The translations under genes were made by a program, and so were the position numbers. Below the pieces are notes generated by a model, which saw only the letters and a list, made by a program, of their open reading frames with translations, had not been told where the DNA came from and did not search any database. From Dillenia suffruticosa (lineage: Eukaryota > Streptophyta > Magnoliopsida > Dilleniales > Dilleniaceae), in the NCBI GenBank assembly GCA_033439265.1, contig JAVTVX010000010.1, positions 4,526,001 through 4,590,000 on the forward strand: DNA of 64,000 bases, given 5' to 3'. This document shows, piece by piece, positions 58,519 through 64,000 of the stretch. Numbering within the stretch: the first letter of the stretch is position 1; each line of letters begins with the position of its first letter.

Positions 58519-59932
58519 TGTTGGTCTCAAAGACAACCTAAAAGGGGAGATTGAATTGATTGTCTAAAATTGACTTTTCAAATTTTTATTTAACTCTATT
58601 TAAATTTAAATAAATCTATGGTCAATCTATAGAAAATATAGCAAAAATAAATGAGAGAGTAAGAAGACAAATCTGATTTATAGTGGTTCAACCTTGTACA
58701 TATATCTACTTTTCTAGCCAAGCAAGCCGGGCTCTAACAACCTGTTAGTTTTCACTATAATCCAAGACAACAATGTACATCTACTTGTTGATTTCTGATT
58801 TTCACACCATGAAAATTGTTTCATCCAATAATGGAAGACAAATCACATAAATTTCAATCAAAAGATTACAACAAATGTAAAATAACAAATGTGACAGTAG
58901 TATGATTTTTCTTGATCTTTTAGTATTTTGAAGTCTTAAAAATGATAGTCTTTTAGTTACTCACGTCCTTTGTTCTCACTTCTTGAAAACTGTTGATAGC
59001 TGTTGTATTTGATACCAAAAAGGCTAAACAAATAACAGTAAAAATTTTCCAGAGTTACAGCAACTGCTTCAGCAACAGTTCTTGAAAAATAGACTCTAAA
59101 TTCTCTTGAAATTTGATATTTACCGAGAGTAAATATTTTTCTCCTGAGATTTAAATATCCCTCTAACATATTCAAGAGTTATTTTGATTAAATCCAACAG
59201 ATTGCTCATCCAAAAAATTCGAAACCTACTCCAGAAAATTAGCTCCCAGTTCTAAATTTTTCAAAATAACTAGCCAACTTTACTCATTTTTTTCTCCACC
59301 AAAATCTCGAAATAATTGTGCCACGAATCATCATATATGATCTTCAACTATAGTATTATAATGTAACATAATTAAATTAAAAAATCTAAAATCAGTGGTG
59401 AAAATATCGAAAACCAAATATCCATTGACAACCATTTTCTGACACATAATTCTGCTATGAAAAATGGGTAACTAGCTAATTTCTAACTGATTTTTCTCCA
59501 ACATATCTGCAAAAAATTTGAACTGTAAATGCTTGAAATTAAGTTACACATACCTTCTTTGAAACATAATTTTCGGTTTTGGAAATATTTCAATACATAA
59601 GAAAGTATGGCTATTCAAACATATTCAAATGATCATATTTCAACACTTAGAAAAATGTGGTGGAATATGAATTGTTCTCATGTTGGGATATTTTTTATGT
59701 ACATTTAGAATCAATTATAAGTTTGTAGTATCCAAACTATATTTATCTTGCTGGTTGGGTTTTTAACAATTATCAAGAAATCTTGTTTCTATGACAAAAA
59801 AGTATAGCTTCTATGATCGATTCTATGACCGATTCTATCACTATGAAAACTTCTGCACACTAAATAGATTAATTAGAATCACATGAGAGATTTTGTTATC
59901 ATCAAAACTAGGAGATAATAATTTGCTTAACA
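58519..59932 (-). repeat. 3' LTR of the Sirevirus-type element, about 1.4 kb
   Basis: In element orientation it starts TGTTAAGCAAATTATTATCTCC (59932 down) and ends ...CTTTGAGACCAACA (58519). The start lies directly beside the polypurine tract. The length fits the long LTRs of Sireviruses. Confidence 0.7.
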
Positions 59933-59948
59933 TTTTCCTCCTTTTTGA
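59933..59948 (-). other. Polypurine tract of the Sirevirus-type element
   Basis: TCAAAAAGGAGGAAAA in element orientation, immediately before the LTR start and preceded by TTTGTTATCA, an arrangement seen at this point in Sireviruses. Confidence 0.7.
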
Positions 59949-60117
59949 TGATAACAAAATTTTTTAAAAATAAATGCACAAAAATTGTTTAATTAAGCAC
60001 ATTCTCAAATAATCATGTAAATCATATGAACACAATATCAATTGATGTAAACAAATACATATATTTAGTGTTCACCGATATTCATCTAATTTGAAATTTA
60101 TTTGTTTTATTTAAGTT

Positions 60118-60212
60118 GTGAGTTTCAAAGTTTAAAATGCAGTAATTAGTAATCTTCTAAGTTTCAAAGTGCAGTCCTTAGTAATCTTCTAAATTTCAAA
60201 GTGCAGTCAAGT
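60118..60212. repeat. Short tandem repeat, unit about 39 bp, two and a half copies
   Basis: 'agtttcaaagtgcagtc' with 'agtaatcttcta' alternates at 60124, 60158 and 60190 in the 3' spacer of the Sirevirus-type element. Confidence 0.8.
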
Positions 60213-60800
60213 CATTGTTTGGTTATGAATTATTTGTTGCATAATGTTTTTAATATTCTCCCCCTCAATGTGTGCAGTTTTCTTTGATTTTTTTATTGTA
60301 TTTTATCTTATTCTCTCCCTTTTGTTGTATTAAAAAGAATTACAGTATTAAAACATTGAAGCATTGAAGTACATAAAAGAAGATATCGATTTTATTGAAG
60401 TCTGACAGGAATATTAGAAAAATACAGTATCGAAATACAAGGAAAGTTTCTTTGTCAAAATATAGAAGTGAATAACAGAGCATAGAGACAGCCAATTTCA
60501 GAGAATCAAAACAGAAAATGGTTAATCTTAAGATGTATTCTTGGATAGCAACTTCAGAATTTCATAAATCTGTGATTAGGTTACTTTTTGCTTTTCTATA
60601 CATTTATCAATTATCTTTTCAATCCTTTGCTGCTAGTTATTTTCATCAATTGTCTTAGCTTGTTTTTTCTTCCTTTTTGAAGATTCACCATATTCAAATG
60701 TAGATCTCAGAGATTCTTCATTTGCTCTTTCTGCAAATGGACAGGTTATTCCTCAATTTCCTTGAAATTTTCCTTTCCAGAATGAATCATCTTTGTCTCT

Positions 60801-61775
60801 TTAGACATTATCATTAGAAATAGTTATTCCGATATAAGATACCATTGATTCTCCTAAAACTGATGGCTCTAGGACATGATCCTTTAAATGTGAAAAATCA
60901 AATCTCTTGAACTCAAACAGTCTTATGAGGACATTGCCATAAGGTTTGCTGTTCTTGTTCCTATGAATGTGATTGATAAATACATTCACCATATCAATTC
61001 GTCTATCCAGCAGCAAGGCAACCAAGATTTTACCATCTTCTATAGTCACAGTAGTAGAGCTTCCATATCTTGGAATGAGGCATATCAAAACAAACTTGTA
61101 CATAATTCTAACAATGAGAGAAAAGTATTTTTCATACAAGTATCTTATTCTAGAGTTAGAATTTGCATAAAACAACTTATAAACATTTATTTTCTTCATG
61201 TTTTCAAGTGACTGATCATCTGTCCGTTTAAATCCTAAACAATGAGTAATATCATTCTTGATAATCTCAACTCTAATACCCAGAATTTTTAATCTCAAAA
61301 CATCATAATGTTCAGTATCTAAGTTCTTGTAAATATCAAAGATTACCTTCCTAATGTAGTTCATATTGCTGTCACACAATCCAACACCTCCAATACTCTC
61401 AAAAGTAGTTTGCATCTCCAAACCTATTTGCTCAAAATAGTTGAAATCTACGAACCTACAGGAATCAACTTCGAACATGATTGGATGTGACAGAGTATAG
61501 GGAAATTGGATTTGAAGGGGTTGAAGAATCTGGTTTTCTGAGAAGTTTTGATGGGTTTCTTGATTCGAGTAATGAGTTTAATTTTCAGTTGATTGAGAAT
61601 CAGAATCACGAATGGGCACCGAATTTGATCTTGAGTTCTGACGATGTGCATCGGGACCAAAATGAAAACTTGAAGAATCAGAAGTTAAAGAATCGGAACT
61701 TGAAATGTTTATGTGTAAAGAAGATGGATTCTTTGTTGTTTTTCTCTTGATTCTTAAAAATTTGCGTGAAGCCAT
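60801..61775 (-). pseudogene. Extra ORF downstream of pol: putative plant transposon protein domain
   Basis: One frame of 325 codons from ATG 61775 to the stop at 60801, with a single internal TAA at 61580-61578. N-terminal part basic and Ser-rich (MASRKFLRIKRK, SSSDSLTSDSSS), then MFEVDSCRFVDFNYFEQIGLEM. A globular part carries CLIPRYGSSTTVTIEDG, INHIHRNKNSKPYGNVLIRLFE and DHVLEPSVLG. These match my recollection of the 'putative plant transposon protein' domain found in many plant elements (L-P-R-Y-G-S-x-S...P-Y-G-M-x-L-T-R-x-F). Its role is unknown. It starts about 100 bp after the pol end and reads in the same direction. It lacks signal peptide or membrane segments, so it is not envelope-like. 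Confidence 0.6.
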
Positions 61776-61879
61776 TCTGAGTTTGAATTTAGGGTTCTTT
61801 GTTAGGGCTTTTGAAGAGAGAGAGTAATTGTTTGGTTGTAGAGACTCTATATGTTTTGCCAGCTTTAAGCTCTATGTGC

Positions 61880-62540
61880 CGATTTTTTTTTTAAATGGAA
61901 AGCATACTCCTATTTCATTTCTAATATTTTCAAATCTTTTTTTATTTAAAGGTTTTGTAAAAATATCGATAAGTTGATTTTGTATCTCAACATATTCCAA
62001 AATAATATCTTCATTTAAAACATTATCTCTAATAAAATGATACCTAATTTCTATGTATTTTGATTTTGAATGATTTATGAGATTTTTGGTAAGACAAATG
62101 ACACTTATATTGTCACATTTTATGACAATATTTTTATAATGTAATCTATAGTCTCTAAGTTGTCGTTTTAATCACAAAATTTGAGCACATCAATTTGCTA
62201 TTGAGACATATTCCGATTTGGCTGTTGACAATACAATTAAATTTTGTTTATTAGATACCCAACTTATAATTTTATCACCTAAAAATTGACAAATACCTGA
62301 GATACTTTTTCGATCAATTTTGCAACCGGTATAATCGGCATCCGAATATCCCATTAATTCAAATTTTGAATTCTTTAGATACCATATTTCTAAATTTTTT
62401 GTACCGGCTATATACTTTAAAATTTTTTTGTAACTCTAAGATGAGATTTCTTCTGTTTGTTTTGAAATCTTACACACAAACATATATTAAATAAAATTTT
62501 GAGTTTAGAAACGGTCAAATACAACAATGATCCTATCATA
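61880..62540 (-). pseudogene. RNase H of the Sirevirus-type element
   Basis: Reads KFELMGYSDADYTGCKIDRKSISGICQFLGDKIISW, then LIVLSTAKSEYVSIA (Glu replaced by Lys in S-T-A-E), DNISVICLTKNLINHSKSKYIEIRYHFIRD and the pol end KPLNKKRFENIRNEIG near 61930-61880. The catalytic Asp of YSDAD and the late DN are kept; a stop interrupts after the A-K-S-E-Y segment. Confidence 0.75.
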
Positions 62541-62554
62541 CTTCTATAGAGTTT

Positions 62555-63400
62555 TTAATTCACATTTTTTCCTTTTTTATCTAGATCTAATTTAATAGAG
62601 GTAAACATAGGGGTACTAACATGTTTCGAAATTTTCATACCATATTTTTTAATTAATTCTTTTATATACTTTTCTTGACTTATAAATATATCATGAAAAG
62701 ATTGTTTAATTTGCAATCCAAGAAAGAAATTTAATTCACCCATCATTGACATTTCAAGTTCACTATTCATGATATTGCTAAAATTATCATACAAATGTTC
62801 ATTTGTAGATCCAAACACAATATCATCAACATATATTTGAACAACAAGAATATCATCATCAATATGCTTGATAAATAAAGTAGTATCTACATTTCCGTTT
62901 TTGAAATTAATTTTCACAAGATATTCACTTAACCTATCATACCATATATTTTGTGCTTATTTTAGACATACAATACTTTTTGCAATTTATAAACATAATC
63001 TTCCTTATTATGTTTTTCAAAATCGGGTGGTTGACTAGCATATATTTCTTCTTTTATGTAACCATTTAAAAATACACTCTTAACATCCATTTGATATAAT
63101 TTAAAATTTTTAAAACATGCAAAAGTTAAAAGTAATCATATTGTCTCTAATCTAGTAACGGGTGCAAAAGTTTCATTATAGTCAATTCATTCCTCTTGTG
63201 AATATTCTTTTGCAATTAGTTTAGATTTGTTTCTTACAATATTTCCATTTTCATCCAATTTATTTCGAAAAACCCATTTAGTTCTAATTATTGATTTATT
63301 TTTAGGTTTCAGTTTTAAAGTTCAAATATTGTTTTTTTTTTAAATTGATTTAATTCTTTTTGCATAGTCTCTATTCAACTTTCATCTTCTATGATTTTGT
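62555..63400 (-). pseudogene. Reverse transcriptase of the Sirevirus-type element
   Basis: From 63290 down: KSKLIAKEYSQEE-stop-IDYNETFAPVTRLETI, YQMDVKSVFLNGYIKEEIYASQPPDFE, then after a frameshift near 62950 WYDRLSEYLVKINF and the catalytic strand IYVDDIVFGSTN (about 62838-62805), with both Asp residues intact. Ends KYGMKISKHVSTPM. Upstream (63400-64000) is a Lys/Glu/Asn-rich linker between integrase and RT, with many interruptions. Confidence 0.85.
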
Positions 63401-64000
63401 CTATGGTTTTCGGTTTCATGGTAGAGATTAATGAGAATTAATTTTTAATATTTCTATAACTTGATTTAGTTTTTATTCATTCACTTACATCTCCTATTAT
63501 ATTATTAGGTGAATGACTATGTAAGAATTTTCAAATTTTTACTATTTTCTTTCTTTGTTCATTTTCATTTATTTCATTTTCATAATCTTGTTTTGTATTT
63601 TGTTTTTCAATGGGGATTTCAATTTGATCATATTTCATTTCTATTTTTTGAAATTCATTTTCATGAAATTTAACATTTATTATTTTCTATAATTTTAAAT
63701 ATTTTATCGAAAACTTTATAAGTCTTACTATTTAAAAAATAATCTAGAAAATTTTCTTCACTGGCTTTTTCTTCAAACTTATCTCTAATATTCATATTAT
63801 TTTTCAGAATAAAACATGTGCATTCGAATATATGAAAATATGAAATATTTGGTTTTTTTCATTAAAAATTTCATAGGGGGTTTTGTTTGTCATATGTTTT
63901 GTATATATTCTATTTATTATATAACATGCTGTAAATGTGGTTTCGGTCAAAAAATATTTTTCTATACTACTATCATTGAATGGTTTTATTTTTATGTTCA

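Larger units (their letters stand above)
58519..64000 (-). mobile_element. Sirevirus-type Ty1/copia element, 3' half, running off the right edge
   Basis: On the minus strand, from 64000 down: an acidic/basic linker before RT, RT (63400-62555), RNase H (62540-61880), an additional sense ORF (61775-60801), a 0.85-kb spacer, a polypurine tract and the 3' LTR (59932-58519). The RT phrases MSMMGELNFFLGLQIKQ and ISQEKYIKELIKKYGM, the long LTR and an ORF downstream of pol fit the Sirevirus lineage. gag, protease, integrase and the 5' LTR lie outside the window. Scattered stops show it is inactive, but it is better kept than copia element 1. Confidence 0.85.

Noticed and set aside
60090..60230. CRISPR-like short repeats
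   Set aside because: Two and a half near-identical tandem units without spacers in a plant retrotransposon; simple tandem repetition.

Overview
The window is nuclear DNA from a flowering plant, probably a eudicot with a medium to large, repeat-rich genome. This rests on spliced genes with plant-type introns and plant protein families (RINT-1/TIP20, eIF3i, phytocystatin, RPA32), and on plant-type chromovirus, Ty1/copia, Sirevirus, RTE LINE, CACTA and Mutator-like elements in AT-rich intergenic DNA. The species cannot be told from the sequence. Three host genes look intact or nearly so: the 3' end of a RINT-1/MAG2-like tethering-factor gene (1-2150, +), a complete eight-exon eIF3 subunit i gene (9673-15036, +), and a two-exon phytocystatin (53304-52813, -). 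Layout from left to right: the MAG2-like 3' end; a decayed RTE LINE fragment (about 3326-3965); a Ty3/gypsy chromovirus on the minus strand (4566-8951), with one recognisable LTR; eIF3i with a TATA box and telo-box leader. From 17540 to about 35885 on the minus strand lies a gene ruin that six-frame translation does not reveal: nine exons of an unprocessed replication protein A 32 kDa subunit (RPA2) pseudogene, with frameshifts and a lost splice site. A Ty1/copia element (17692-25194) sits in its last intron, a non-autonomous CACTA element (29843-31379) and an RTE LINE (about 31990-34860) in a middle intron, and a MITE (about 35887-36161) at the 5'-most exon. Next comes a 7,959-bp Mutator-like element (36476-44434) with a perfect 10-bp target duplication, terminal inverted repeats, GC-rich palindrome arrays at both ends, a MuDR-type transposase kept in one frame but cut by three stops, and a plant-mobile-domain cargo gene. 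It inserted across the first bases of a second copia LTR (44436-44924), which is followed by a tRNA-iMet primer-binding site and a GC-rich leader. From 45761 to 58518 the sequence is AT-rich and gene-poor apart from the cystatin, with unidentified exon-like remnants and several local duplications. The right end (58519-64000, minus strand) is the 3' half of a Sirevirus-type copia element: RT, RNase H, an extra sense ORF downstream of pol, a polypurine tract and a 1.4-kb LTR. No host genes here form an operon-like unit. The main story is nested transposition through a dying RPA2 copy, plus a structurally unusual MULE. Exon borders were placed by reading splice signals against family knowledge, not by alignment.
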